Shown here piece after piece: positions 38,465 to 48,200 of a stretch of 64,000 bases of DNA. The DNA comes from Pseudomonas mediterranea CFBP 5447 (GTDB lineage: Bacteria > Pseudomonadota > Gammaproteobacteria > Pseudomonadales > Pseudomonadaceae). Both the position numbers and the translations under genes were made by a program. Positions within the stretch are counted from its first letter, which is position 1. Each line of letters opens with the position of its first letter. The stretch is taken from NCBI RefSeq assembly GCF_000774145.1, contig NZ_KN322983.1, forward strand, positions 712,537 to 776,536, given 5' to 3'. Under the pieces are notes generated by a model. The model did not search any database. It saw only the letters and a list, made by a program, of their open reading frames with translations, and was not told the origin of the DNA.

Positions 38465-38637
38465 CAAGCGATCGAGAAGTTCTGTTGATGTACGTTTATG
38501 GGATTTTTCCTGTTTGTATTTGGGAGTTTTCCTACATGTCGTGGGTGGTTATTTGAGTATCCTGCGGCCGCCTTGCACTTTGACTGCCGCTGAGTCTTGA
38601 AGAAGTGCACGTTCACTCTCACTTCAGGTCCATCACT

Positions 38638-40986
38638 ATGTATTCCTCGAATTCCACACGAATGCTTCTGTCCGGTATAACACCGGTGTCTTGTTCCCTT
38701 GTTTTGTCGATGTTGGTAAGCACGTCGGTGCAGGCCGACCTGGTAGAGAATGGCGAAATCAGGGACATTGCCCCGGGTACCCCGAGTGATCGCTATAGCG
38801 TCATTACAGGTTCGACGCTCAATGTGAATGGTGCCGACATACTGGATGTTATTTCAAATAACTCCACCATTAATGTCCGCCCTGGTAGTACGACCCAGCA
38901 GATATGGGCAAGTAACGGTTCGCGAGTGGAGCTGGAGGGTGCCACGGTGACTGCCACGGGAACCGGCGGCATCGCTGGCGTGCGACTGGAAGCCAGTCAG
39001 GCAACGATCGGCAACAGTACCGTGACCAATGCCAATGGGATTGGCCTGCATTTGTTGCAAAGCCTCGGAGTGGGGTCATCGGCGACGGTATCCGGTAGCG
39101 TTATCAAAGGGTCGGACGGCGGTGCCTTTGCTTCGGCGTTAAGTACCCTGGATGTCCGCAACTCTCATATCGAAGGTACGGGTGCCGACAGCTATGGCGT
39201 CAGGTTGTTCAGCGCCGACGCGACATTTACCAACAGCACTATCATCGGTGGCCTGAATGGACTGGATCTGCGGGGCAATCGGCCACTTCCGCGTGAAGGC
39301 AATGTATTGCTCGATGGTACGACCGTTGAAGGAAAAACCGGTGCAGCCATCCGTGTCGTGCCTGCCGGCGCCGCCTCCACGGAGTTCAACATCGATCTGA
39401 CCAATGGCGCGAATCTCATCGCAGGCAATGGCAATTTGCTTGAGGCCGTGGACGGTGTCACGGTGAACATGAACGTGAGCAATAGCGGCGGTGTGGTGCT
39501 GAAAGGCAATGTCGACGTCTCCGGAAACAGCACCGTCAATCTGGGTTTCGATCAGGGCCGCATGGAAGGTGACTTCATTGTCGAGTCCGGAAGCACCGGC
39601 ACCCTGGGGCTCGCCAACGGTTCGTTGTTCAAAGGCAATCTGGTCAATGTTTCCGGCGTCACGATCAACAGCGGTTCCGAGTGGGAAATGGCTGGCGACA
39701 ATACGGTTGGCGCCTTGGCCTTGAGTGGGGGGACGGTGGCCTTTGGCGGTGCCAGTGAGTTCTATCAGTTGAACGTGGGCACCCTGGCGGGCGACGGTAC
39801 CTTCAAGATGGATGTCGACTGGGCGACCAATCAACACGATGTGCTCAATGTCACCGGTGTTGCCAACGGCAACCACGCGTTGCTGGTGCAAGGATCCGGC
39901 GTCGATCCGGTCTCTGCACAAGCGCTGACCCTGGTGAAAACGGCGGCGGGCGACGCTACCTTTGGCCTGGTCGGCGATCAGGTGGATGTCGGGACCTATT
40001 CCTATAAATTGGTTTCCGCCGCGAATGGTTCAGGGGGAACCGATTGGTACCTCGATCCTGAGACTGCGACGGTCAGCCCCGGCACCCGCACTGTCATGGC
40101 CCTGTTCAATACCGCTCCGACAGTCTGGCTGGGTGAGTTGACCAGCCTGCGCAGCCGCATGGGTGAGTTGCGTTTCAACGGAGGCAAGTCGGGCGCCTGG
40201 GGCCGTACTTATGGCAACAAATACAATGTGGATGCAGCTTCCGGTACTGGCTACAAGCAGACTCAGCAAGGCTTCTCCCTGGGTGCCGACGCGCCGCTGC
40301 CCGTGGGCGATGGACAATGGCTCATCGGTGCGATGGCGGGCCACAGCAACTCTGACCTGGATTTGAGCCGTGGCAGTTCAGGCACCGTGAAAAGCTACTA
40401 TGTGGGGGCCTATACGACGTGGTTGGATGCGGACACGGGCTATTACTTCGACGGTGTGCTCAAGCTGAACCGTTTTCATAATGAGGCGAAAGTCTCGATG
40501 AGTGACAGCAGCCGTGCCAAAGGTTCCTACAACACCACGGGCCTGGGCGGCTCGGTGGAGTTCGGACGGCATATCAAGCTGGACAACAACTACTTCATCG
40601 AACCCTATACCCAGTTCTCCACGGTGGTGATCCAGGGCCAGGATTATGGTCTGAATAATGGTATGCAGGCCGAAGGCGATCGCACCCGTTCTTTCCTCGG
40701 CAAGGTCGGCATGACCGGCGGACGTAATTTTACGCTGGACGACGGTACGGTGCTGCAGCCCTATGTCCGGCTGGCAATGGCCCATGAGTTTGCCAAGAAC
40801 AACGAGGTGCAAGTCAATAACAACGTATTCAATAACGACCTTTCGGGTTCCCGCGGTGAGCTCGGAGCGGGTATAGCTGCTCAGCTCAGCGAGCGTTTGC
40901 AACTGCATGCTGATTTCGACTATGCCAATGGCAAGAATATCGAAATGCCGTTCGGCGCGAATGTGGGGTTGCGCTATAGCTGGTAA
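38638..40986 (+). CDS. Pertactin-like autotransporter (type Va)
   Basis: The product has 782 residues. The signal peptide (MYSSNSTRMLLSGITPVSCSLVLSMLVSTSVQA, cleaved before DLVENG) is followed by a glycine/asparagine/serine-rich beta-helix passenger (about 35-430). Typical rungs are GSRVELEGATVTATGTGGI and NSTIIGGLNGLDLRG. A pertactin-like stem reads WEMAGDNTVGALALSGGTV and GDGTFKMDVDW. The C-terminal barrel (about 515-782) starts GAWGRTYGNKYNVD and ends GLRYSW with a terminal aromatic residue, as outer-membrane barrels do. No catalytic triad or RGD was seen, so it is probably an adhesin-type passenger. I chose the ATG at 38638; the frame opens at 38605. It sits between Ig-like genes 2 and 3 and ends with its own terminator. 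Confidence 0.9.
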   Translation: MYSSNSTRMLLSGITPVSCSLVLSMLVSTSVQADLVENGEIRDIAPGTPSDRYSVITGSTLNVNGADILDVISNNSTINVRPGSTTQQIWASNGSRVELEGATVTATGTGGIAGVRLEASQATIGNSTVTNANGIGLHLLQSLGVGSSATVSGSVIKGSDGGAFASALSTLDVRNSHIEGTGADSYGVRLFSADATFTNSTIIGGLNGLDLRGNRPLPREGNVLLDGTTVEGKTGAAIRVVPAGAASTEFNIDLTNGANLIAGNGNLLEAVDGVTVNMNVSNSGGVVLKGNVDVSGNSTVNLGFDQGRMEGDFIVESGSTGTLGLANGSLFKGNLVNVSGVTINSGSEWEMAGDNTVGALALSGGTVAFGGASEFYQLNVGTLAGDGTFKMDVDWATNQHDVLNVTGVANGNHALLVQGSGVDPVSAQALTLVKTAAGDATFGLVGDQVDVGTYSYKLVSAANGSGGTDWYLDPETATVSPGTRTVMALFNTAPTVWLGELTSLRSRMGELRFNGGKSGAWGRTYGNKYNVDAASGTGYKQTQQGFSLGADAPLPVGDGQWLIGAMAGHSNSDLDLSRGSSGTVKSYYVGAYTTWLDADTGYYFDGVLKLNRFHNEAKVSMSDSSRAKGSYNTTGLGGSVEFGRHIKLDNNYFIEPYTQFSTVVIQGQDYGLNNGMQAEGDRTRSFLGKVGMTGGRNFTLDDGTVLQPYVRLAMAHEFAKNNEVQVNNNVFNNDLSGSRGELGAGIAAQLSERLQLHADFDYANGKNIEMPFGANVGLRYSW

Positions 40987-41011
40987 ACGCTGAGCCCGAC
41001 TGGAAATACCA

Positions 41012-41045
41012 AAAGAACCCTGCCACCGTGCAGGGTTCTTTCGTT
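41012..41045. terminator. Bidirectional terminator between the autotransporter and Ig-like gene 3
   Basis: AAAGAACCCTGC - CACCGT - GCAGGGTTCTTT is a perfect 12-base-pair stem between convergent genes, A-rich to the left and T-rich to the right. Confidence 0.88.
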
Positions 41046-41059
41046 TGAAGCGGCTCATC

Positions 41060-44000
41060 TTACCGCCCGATGCCCAGGCCGGTGCCGATCGGGTTAAGGT
41101 CCCACAGCCCCCACGTAGCACCGTTGGACATGGTCAGCGCATACATATACACCGGTGGTAATGGAAACTTCACGCTGCTGGACCATGTGTAGGCGCCCCC
41201 CCAGGGCCAGCGTCCCCGGTAGGCGGCGCTGATCGCATTCAGCGTACCGAGATCCGGAATACTCACGCCACGTGAAGCGGCTACGCTGCGAATCGTCTGG
41301 TAATGCCCGCCACCGAGGTTATGACACAGCCAGACGCCTGTCACCGTAACGGTGTAACTTCTTGACTGGGCTGGCGTGGACGAATCGGTCACGGTGATGG
41401 TCGTGCTGCCATTGCGGCGAACGGTTACCAGCCCGGCCCCATCAACCACGGCGGCTGTCGGGTTGCTGGAACTGTACCGATAGGGTTGGGTGCCGCCAGT
41501 GGCGGCATGGCGGACCGACGTGCCGGCGCCGAAGTTGGGCAGCGCGGCGCTCCCGACGAGCATGTAGGCTGCTCCACTCAATGTGACGGGGCTCTGATTG
41601 AAGTTCAACGGTGGTGTAGGTGCGCGCACGCTAAAAGTTCGCGGCGGTGAAATGGGCACGTTGTCGCCGTATAACGCTTTGGCAGTCAGGCTGTAGTCCC
41701 CAGGGCTCACCGCCAGCTGTGCCAGCTGCCAGATACCCCCCGCATCTGCTGTGATTTCGGGGGCTGTCGTCGTGGTGCCAAGTATCTGCACGACTTGATA
41801 GGCACTGGCATTACCACTCAGGGACACTCGATTGTCGGTCGTGGTGGCACCGTTATTGAGTTCGCCGCGCGAGTCACGAACGCTGCTGATACTCGGATTG
41901 ACAACGCCGGTCACTGTGAATGATCGCGGTGCGGACGGCGGAACGCCTACGCCATAAAGCGCCTCGACCACAATGCTGTAACGCTGAAGGGCCAGGGCGC
42001 TGAAGGTGGTGCTCCAGCCCCCGTTGTCATCAGTCGGCTCTTCTGGCGCCGGTGTTGAAACCCCCGTGATTTTTACGTTCTGCCTGGCGTTGGCCTGGCC
42101 CCTCACCGTGACTTGCCGGTTAACGGTGTAGCCTTCATGGACAATCTCACGCCAGACGTCCCTGATACTGGTGATGGTCGGGGCGTTGGCGGCTTCTACG
42201 GAAAAAGTACGTGGTGATGAAACGAAGCCGCTGCCGTCCAGGGCGTGGGCGGTGAGCCGGTAGGATTTTACGCTTAGCGGGGACATGACATGAGACCAGA
42301 AACCGTCGATGTCTACCGGCACGATCGCTCCCGCAGTACCGGCGTCATAGAGCTGGATACTGGAGTCGGGTGTTGCCGTGCCATTCAATGTCACACTGTT
42401 GTCGAGGGTGTTTTCTCCTTCACCCACTTCGCCCCAGGAGTCCCTGACGCTGGTGATCTCTGGGATGACCCAGTCATGATGAGTCTTGAAGGTGTAGCGG
42501 GTCAGGGGAAAGGCAAGCGCATAGATTTCTTCTGTTTCGGCGCTGAAGCCCACCTTGCATACCACGGTTAACGGTGTGTTGTGGCCGAGTCGTTCCAGCT
42601 CGGTTCGCAACGCCGTTTCGCTCAGGCCATTGACGACCTGGTTGTTGTTCAGTTCATGGCTGTCCAGCAATGAAATGGAATAGTTCGTTCCTGTCTCGGT
42701 ACTGCCCTCGAGCCGGAACCAGATGCGCTGTTTGGCGGCGATGAACGGCCATTTTTCAAGGGTGACGTTGGCGTTTCCGTTAAACGTCGCCAGGTTCAAC
42801 ACCAACGTCGTGTCGTTTGCCTGGGTAATCCGTGGCTTGGGCAACTGGTGTTCCGGATCCTGGAAGGCCAATACTTTCAGCGCCAGGGTTTTGGAAGGAA
42901 AGACGAAGCCCTTGTGCGTCACTTCATAACCGAGCATTACATTACGGTTGATATTGGCTCCGACCACCGAGGCCGGGACGTTGAACTGGACGCTGCCGGT
43001 GGTACTGCCGGGCATTTCTAGATCATCGGATGTACCCGCACCGGGGCTGCCCAGCCAATTCAAATGAACCTTGTGTGGCTCCTCCATGCTTGCGTATCGC
43101 ACTTCTACCGTGGCGCCGCCGAGTGCATTCATCGGATCGAGCTCATCCGGGGGCGAGGCTTCGATCACCGCCGGTACGGGCAGTTCGCCCAGCAGGTCGC
43201 CGATGACCAGCTCAAGCAAGCCTGAATAGCGATACCGGCCGGTGAGTTTTTCAAGGACGACATAACGAATCCGGACGATGTCGCTGATGTTTGGTTCGAT
43301 GTACTTGCGCAGGATAGTAAAGTCCAGTGGCTTGCCGGCGCTGACCTGGGATATCGGTACCCAATCGCTGGTGCTGCCACCTCCAGGGTTGCCATGCCAG
43401 TAGTAGGTGAGAATGTCGCCTTTGGCGGTGCCGAGGTAGCCGATACGCAGGGTTACGCTGCCGGTATGAATGTCCGGGTCCAGTTTATTATCAGGTGCTT
43501 CAACGACCACCGGCGCGGGGATTTCGGCTCGGATGACCTGGACCAGGGCGTCGAGGAAGTCGGACTCCCTGACGTCATACACGACGGCGTTGTCGTTGGA
43601 GACCCAGTAGCTTAGTCTCAGGCTGCCTCCCCTCAGGACCTCGATGTGTTCACCGGGGACAAACATCACAATATCCGTGTCGACTTCATTGTTGCTGACA
43701 ATGTGTTCGTCTTCATGCAGGTAGGGGCCTGCGTTGTTGGCCTTTTCACCCAGCCAGACCAGTTTGAGATGGTCGCCACCCTTCATGCCCGGGTAAGCAT
43801 GGATGATCACTGTGGCGAAGGGCCGGTCCGGTTCGAGTATGTCTCCAATCAGTTCGATAAGCGTCGGTGCAGGCAGGGCGGATATCTGCCCCTCGACACT
43901 TGCAAAGGCATGTCTGGATGACAGGGGAGGATCAGCGTTGGCTTTTTCCAGGATATAGAATGCGTCGCCAGACCCACCCGCCAGGGCGCGGATTTCAGCG

Positions 44001-45031
44001 TTGGGAATCTCGAATTCATAGACGGCGGGCAAGTTGTCGATGACTTTGGATTGACGGTTTTCCAAAGGCAGGCCGATCACTGGAGTGCCGATCCAGGTCA
44101 TATGCAACGTGTCGTTCAGGGCAAAGTTCGGTGCCAGCGCGATAATCTGGATCGTTACGGGCTGTTTGCCCAGCGTCGGCAAATCGATAACACCGTTGGA
44201 AGCTTCCTTGATGATGGGTTCGGGTAGTCGCGCGGCTCCGGCATCTACTGACACATAAGTGCGCAAGGAATATTTTTCGGCATAATTCCAAACCAGATCG
44301 AACACCATGTAGTGCACCAGGAGTCGGGCACTGTCTCCGCCGGCCAGGATGGTTTGCTGGTCGATCCTGATGAATATCGAATCGGTAGTCGCCGCCTCTT
44401 GCGGGGTTATCTCGCGGTATATAAAAGCACTACCCCAGGCCAACTGAATGGTGTCGTGGGCCGCACGACCGGGATAATGCATGATCTCAAGGTCGAAACC
44501 GTCCTTGGCGGAGCCGGCGTCCACCCCGTTATCGATCACATCCTGAGGGGGCAGTGGAGCCTTCAGTTCCGAATGACCGGGGTTGTGAGGTTCTCTATCC
44601 TTGCCGCCCGGTCGATCCAGCTTGATACGCAAACGCCAGGGTGTCGACCCGTCGCTGGGCGCGGTTTCGCCTACTCGGGTCAACTGGAAGTGGAAGTTCT
44701 CGCCCCAGATGGGGGCGATCTTTTCGTGTGGCAGTGACAAAAACAGGCGTTTGTTAAGCCCTCCGATCGGAACAGTCTTCTGGGCGATTATTTCGTCGTT
44801 CAGGTAGACATCGACATGGTCGCCCTCCTTCTGATGGTTCCAGGGATCGATGACGCAGAGTGCGTCCTTGGGAGGATCTGGGATTGCGAGGTCGAAGACA
44901 ATGCTGCGGTTGATTCCGAAATCAGCATCGATTACCGGGCTGGTCCAACCTGCAATGAACAGCCCCCTGAGTTCCAGCGGTGCTTGGGAAGGGGTGAGGG
45001 GAGGAAGCAGCCAGGGCATGAACCGGGTCAT
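41060..45031 (-). CDS. Giant Ig-like tandem-module protein 3 (1323 aa)
   Basis: The function is unrecognised. Residues about 1-855 hold seven beta-sandwich modules of 115-125 residues with motifs such as GDHLKLVWLGE, NDTLHMTWIGT and GDILTYYWHGN. Residues about 855-1137 are three bacterial Ig-like repeats with VTLNGTATPDSSIQLYD-type openings, each ending in a YGVGVPPSAPRSF-like strand. About 1137-1229 is a Big_2-like domain (RYSSSNPTAAVVDGAGLVTV). A tryptophan-rich end domain (1230-1323) contains GTLNAISAAYRG and finishes GLWDLNPIGTGLGIGR. There is no signal peptide or anchor. The layout matches gene 4, which is divergent. The ATG at 45031 has GGA eight bases upstream, with a palindrome at 45094-45109 in front. 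Bacterial Ig repeats of this kind are common in surface adhesins, but how it would leave the cell is unclear. Confidence 0.78.
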   Translation of the reverse strand: MTRFMPWLLPPLTPSQAPLELRGLFIAGWTSPVIDADFGINRSIVFDLAIPDPPKDALCVIDPWNHQKEGDHVDVYLNDEIIAQKTVPIGGLNKRLFLSLPHEKIAPIWGENFHFQLTRVGETAPSDGSTPWRLRIKLDRPGGKDREPHNPGHSELKAPLPPQDVIDNGVDAGSAKDGFDLEIMHYPGRAAHDTIQLAWGSAFIYREITPQEAATTDSIFIRIDQQTILAGGDSARLLVHYMVFDLVWNYAEKYSLRTYVSVDAGAARLPEPIIKEASNGVIDLPTLGKQPVTIQIIALAPNFALNDTLHMTWIGTPVIGLPLENRQSKVIDNLPAVYEFEIPNAEIRALAGGSGDAFYILEKANADPPLSSRHAFASVEGQISALPAPTLIELIGDILEPDRPFATVIIHAYPGMKGGDHLKLVWLGEKANNAGPYLHEDEHIVSNNEVDTDIVMFVPGEHIEVLRGGSLRLSYWVSNDNAVVYDVRESDFLDALVQVIRAEIPAPVVVEAPDNKLDPDIHTGSVTLRIGYLGTAKGDILTYYWHGNPGGGSTSDWVPISQVSAGKPLDFTILRKYIEPNISDIVRIRYVVLEKLTGRYRYSGLLELVIGDLLGELPVPAVIEASPPDELDPMNALGGATVEVRYASMEEPHKVHLNWLGSPGAGTSDDLEMPGSTTGSVQFNVPASVVGANINRNVMLGYEVTHKGFVFPSKTLALKVLAFQDPEHQLPKPRITQANDTTLVLNLATFNGNANVTLEKWPFIAAKQRIWFRLEGSTETGTNYSISLLDSHELNNNQVVNGLSETALRTELERLGHNTPLTVVCKVGFSAETEEIYALAFPLTRYTFKTHHDWVIPEITSVRDSWGEVGEGENTLDNSVTLNGTATPDSSIQLYDAGTAGAIVPVDIDGFWSHVMSPLSVKSYRLTAHALDGSGFVSSPRTFSVEAANAPTITSIRDVWREIVHEGYTVNRQVTVRGQANARQNVKITGVSTPAPEEPTDDNGGWSTTFSALALQRYSIVVEALYGVGVPPSAPRSFTVTGVVNPSISSVRDSRGELNNGATTTDNRVSLSGNASAYQVVQILGTTTTAPEITADAGGIWQLAQLAVSPGDYSLTAKALYGDNVPISPPRTFSVRAPTPPLNFNQSPVTLSGAAYMLVGSAALPNFGAGTSVRHAATGGTQPYRYSSSNPTAAVVDGAGLVTVRRNGSTTITVTDSSTPAQSRSYTVTVTGVWLCHNLGGGHYQTIRSVAASRGVSIPDLGTLNAISAAYRGRWPWGGAYTWSSSVKFPLPPVYMYALTMSNGATWGLWDLNPIGTGLGIGR

Positions 45032-45093
45032 GAGGAACGTCCAGTGATAGGAGGGCTGAACCGTAATCTGCTAGTCGAGTGAAGATTTGCCAA

Positions 45094-45109
45094 CTGTCAG
45101 GATTGACAG
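45094..45109. promoter_or_regulatory. Shared palindrome 2 before Ig-like gene 3
   Basis: CTGTCA - GGAT - TGACAG has the same arms as the copies at 34229 and 45181. It lies 63 bases upstream of the gene 3 start. Read on the minus strand, the CTGACA arm is followed at 17-18 bases by GACTAG, a possible -10. Confidence 0.68.
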
Positions 45110-45180
45110 GTGGAGTTGCCGTTGGTCGGTTATGACCTTGTTTGCATACGTCCGGTCATCGGCCACGTTCCCCGCGCCTA

Positions 45181-45196
45181 CTGTCAACTCTGACAG
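45181..45196. promoter_or_regulatory. Shared palindrome 3 before Ig-like gene 4
   Basis: CTGTCA - ACTC - TGACAG, with CTA on the left and TAG on the right, extends the perfect arms to nine bases (45178-45199). The 16-base core is identical to the copy at 34229-34244. It lies 60 bases upstream of the gene 4 ATG. The site centre would overlap the presumed -35 region. Confidence 0.72.
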
Positions 45197-45256
45197 TAGG
45201 CACACCACCCTTTCCGGCATTGAATAACCCAGACCTCATCCGACTGGGACCCCGCC

Positions 45257-48200
45257 ATGGACACCGCAGACAACACCCCCCTGGTTTATGACCCGCTGGA
45301 GATTCCCGACGGCAACCCGGCGCATCCGCCGGCTCCAGCCGACAGCGTCGGCATCAACATTGCCGCTGCCAGGCAGGTCTTTCCCCACGACGGGTTACTG
45401 TTGGTCCTACCGCCCTGGGCAAACATGGGGCAGGGGGATGCTTTCAGGATCAAGTTGGACAATCTCCCCATGGTGACGGGCTCTATCGAAGAAGAGACTG
45501 AGGTGGACCAGCCGGTTAAGCGGCATATCCCGGGGGACAGGCTGATCGATGGGGACTTCAACCTGAACTACGACGTGAGGATCCTGGGGGAGCCCGACTA
45601 CAGGCCTTCAGCGGTGACGAAGATCCACGTCAAGATCGACTTTGCCCCGCCCGGTGGTCCGGATCTGGACGGAGCAACGCCCGGTCACTCCGAGCTGAAA
45701 CTGACGACCCCGTTCCTGCCACCCGACGCGGTGGACCAGGACGCCGCCCGGCAGGGTGTCCCGGTGACCATCGAGCCTTATCCGATCATGGCCGAAGGGG
45801 ACCGGATCAAGCTGTCCTGGGGCGGCGAAATCATCTGGGCCACTGTCGAGCCACAGCATCTGCCACCGCAGAATGTGCCCCTGGTGATCACCGTCGATGA
45901 AGCCACCATTCTCAAGGCCGGGGACACCGATACCAACGGACTGGCGGTGGTGTTTGAGGTCTATGACGTGGTGGACAACAAGTCCGCAGACTGGAGTGCC
46001 GAAGTGCGGGTGATCGTGGACACCGGCAACTCGCGCTTGATGGCGCCGCTGATCAAGGAGACGGTCAATCTGGTGCTGGACATGGACCAGCTCGGTGAGG
46101 CAGACCTGACCTTTCAAGTGGTCGCGATGGATGCCAACTTCAAGGCGGGCGATGAGGTCGAGATCCATTTGACGGGCACAACGGCAGAGGGGGAAAAGAT
46201 CGACGAAGTCATCTTTGCGCCTGAAAAAATTCTCAGTGTTCCGAGTATCCTCGAGTTCAAACGCCCCAGCGCCGAGGTACGCCAGCTGGCCGGCGGTCTC
46301 CATGCGGCTTTTTTCTATCGGCTGATCAAGGCGGATGGAAGCGATGACCTGACCTCCAAAGTATTCTCCCCGCGGATCGTCGGCCGGGCCAATCCCCTGG
46401 CGGCGCCGATCCCCCTGGACGAGATCGCCGGCACCCTCGACCCCCAACTGCCCGGTACCACCATCGAGATCCCGCTGGACCCGGCCATGGAAGAGGGCAA
46501 TGCCATTGCGTTGATCTGGAACGGTATTACCGAGAGCGGCAGCGCTTACACGCCTGACTTGCCCCTGCATCCGCTCAGCAAGAACGAAGCGGAGGGCAGC
46601 GTACCGATTGAAATCGTCGTGGCTGGCGAGCACCTCACCGCCATTGAAGGCGGGACGCTGGATCTGTACTACAAGCTGCTGCGCGATGCGGTGAGCCGGG
46701 AAGTCATCGAAGAGGAATCGTTGCACGCCGACTTGCTGACTATCGGCATGCCCCAGGCCGAATTGCCACCACCGGTGGTCGAGGGCGAGAGCGACGGGGT
46801 TCTGGACCCGGCGGACAAACCGAACGGCACGCGCCTGATCGTTCGCCAATACAGCGGGCAGGAGGCCGGCGACCAAGTGCATATCTTGTGGTGGGGGTCG
46901 ATAACCGGCCGGTATCGGGATTCGCTTCCGGTCACTGAAGTGACCGCGAACCAGGACATCCCGTTCACCATCAGTGCCGCGTTGATCGAGGGCAACCGTA
47001 ATGGCACGGTGCGGGCGATGTATTGGGTGAAGCGGGCTGGGGGTGGGACCAGTCCGTCAGAAACGCTGCTGATGAGCATTGGTGCGGGGATGGATTTGAC
47101 TGCGCCCAGCGTCAAGCAAGCCACAGGCAGCTCACCGACCCAGCAACTGAACCCGGTGACGGCCAAGGATGCCCTGACCGTGGTGATTCCGGACTATGGC
47201 GTCCAGCCGGGCGATCAGGTCAGTGTGACGTGGACCGGCACTGCAGGTGCGGGCTCTTACACCAAGCCGGCCGGCGATTTGCCTTCCAATCGAGAGATTG
47301 ATCTTCCGGTTAGCGTGATCGCCTATAACCTGGGCCGCTCGGTCACAGTCAGCTACACCGTGACCCGTAGTGGCAGCAACGAATCGCCAGCATCAGTCCC
47401 GCTAACTCTGGCGGTACAGACTATTGCCGAGAATGATCTGTCGGGTTCCAAACCGAAGATCCTGCAAGCCGGCAACAATGGCGAAGGGCCGGAACTGGAT
47501 GTGGCGTCCTTAACAGGCCACGCCACCGTGCGCATCGATAGTTGGCCGCTGATTGCCGTGAATCAGTACGTATGGTTGCGCGTGAAGGGCAAAAACAACG
47601 ATGACACGGATTATGAACTCACACTTTGGAGCAGCGTCCTTGGCAGCCGAGTTTCGCCAGGTTGGGTCTCAGATGGCTTCGCGACCAACACCGTGCCACT
47701 CAATGATCTGCGAGAACTGAAGGACGGCAGCACGCTCACCGTGGAGTTCAAGGCCTCCTTTAACCAGAGCATCGACGAAAACCAGGCCACTACGTTTCCG
47801 TTGCGCGTTTATACAGTCCAAACCATTGAACTGATCGTCCCGACGATTGACTCAGCCAAGGATCCGCATCAAACCCCAATCGTCAATGGCGGGTATACCG
47901 TCGAGACCAGCGTCACCCTGAGCGGCAAGGCGGCGAACGGCCAGAAGGTGGAGGTTTACGATGGCGGCAATTTGAAAGGCACACCCAGCGCCGACGGCAA
48001 TGGCGACTGGACCTTGCCGGTAAGCGGCCTCTCGGTGAACCCACACATCTTCACCGCCAAGGCGCTCTATGGCGATAATCCAGTATCCGGAGTCTGGGGG
48101 ATTAATGTGGTTGCCGTTGCGCAGCCGACGATCACGGCGGTCAAGGATCCCAACGATGCCGACATCGCTAACGGCGGTTATACCCTCGCCACCAGCGTGA

